A program made the position numbers and the translations under genes. The notes under the pieces are model-generated. The model saw only the letters and a list, made by a program, of their open reading frames with translations. It had not been told where the DNA came from and ran no database searches. Shown in pieces: positions 6,472 through 6,508 of a stretch of 6,508 bases of DNA; the first letter of the stretch is position 1; each line of letters opens with the position of its first letter. The stretch is from Acidobacteriota bacterium (GTDB lineage Bacteria; Acidobacteriota; Vicinamibacteria; Vicinamibacterales; UBA823): contig DODG01000140.1 of NCBI GenBank assembly GCA_003509065.1, positions 1 to 6,508 on the forward strand, in the 5' to 3' direction.

Positions 6472-6508
6472 TGTTCGCCTCCTTTACAGGCGTCTCTGTC
6501 TTGGGTTC
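6464..6508 (-). CDS. rpsF: C-terminal end of upstream gene, probably rpsF (bS6), partial
   Basis: Only 14 codons and the stop are inside the window. The minus-strand frame reads [14 protein letters not shown] and ends at a TAA (6466..6464) inside rpsR, an 8-nt overlap. Of the other two frames, one is closed by a TAA within the upstream segment and the other runs on as a shadow of rpsR. bS6 is the usual gene before rpsR, and its C-terminal tail is commonly a low-complexity stretch rich in E, P, K and A, which fits. The tail does not end in the acidic DDDIPF-type tip of SSB, so an ssb gene directly before rpsR is less likely. The assignment rests on position and tail composition only. Confidence 0.5.
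   Translation of the reverse strand, partial: EPKTETPVKEANNG
6478..6485 (-). promoter_or_regulatory. Strong Shine-Dalgarno for rpsR
   Basis: AAAGGAGG on the minus strand with a 6-nt spacer (CGAACA) to the rpsR ATG. This is the only near-consensus ribosome binding site in the window, and it lies inside the coding frame of the upstream gene. Confidence 0.9.

Noticed and set aside
1..6508. Mobile elements, CRISPR arrays, phage genes or a defence system
   Set aside because: No transposase, integrase, direct-repeat array, terminal inverted repeats or toxin/nuclease motifs were seen; the window is a co-directional housekeeping cluster.

Overview
All the genes I can support lie on the minus strand, so the window reads from its right edge to its left as one housekeeping cluster: the C-terminal tail of a probable rpsF, then rpsR, rplI, dnaB, radA, plsC, a stand-alone B3/4-domain gene, and a fused ispDF. 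The plus strand contains only shadow frames. Base composition is close to balanced, and I see no inserted block with a different character.

Organism: a bacterium using the MEP isoprenoid route with fused IspD-IspF. The order rpsF-rpsR-rplI-dnaB-radA followed by ispD/ispDF resembles what I recall from Acidobacteriota (Vicinamibacteria- or Solibacter-like genomes). This placement is tentative, because it rests on remembered gene order and protein flavour and not on a search.

Layout: 6464-6508 holds the end of the upstream gene, which overlaps rpsR by 8 nt. 6172-6471 is rpsR (bS18), with a near-perfect Shine-Dalgarno. 5704-6150 is rplI (bL9), 21 nt further on. 5585-5703 is a 119-nt leader. 4241-5584 is dnaB, the replicative helicase. 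2834-4219 is radA, a recombination and branch-migration ATPase. 2109-2834 is plsC, a lysophosphatidate acyltransferase, whose GTG start shares one base with the radA stop. 1414-2052 is a B3/4-domain protein. 118-1326 is ispDF. The 1-117 tail holds a bulged hairpin that may end ispDF transcription.

Functionally, the right half couples ribosome assembly (S6, S18, L9) to DNA replication and repair (DnaB, RadA). The left half makes phosphatidic acid for membranes and isoprenoid precursors. The B3/4 protein is related to the editing domain of phenylalanyl-tRNA synthetase beta and has no assigned role.

I found no previously undescribed multi-gene system. The least ordinary items are a terminator-like hairpin with a T6 tract directly in front of the ispDF ATG, the B3/4 gene, a C-x4-C instead of C-x2-C knuckle in the RadA zinc finger, and a variant CDP-binding loop in the IspF half.
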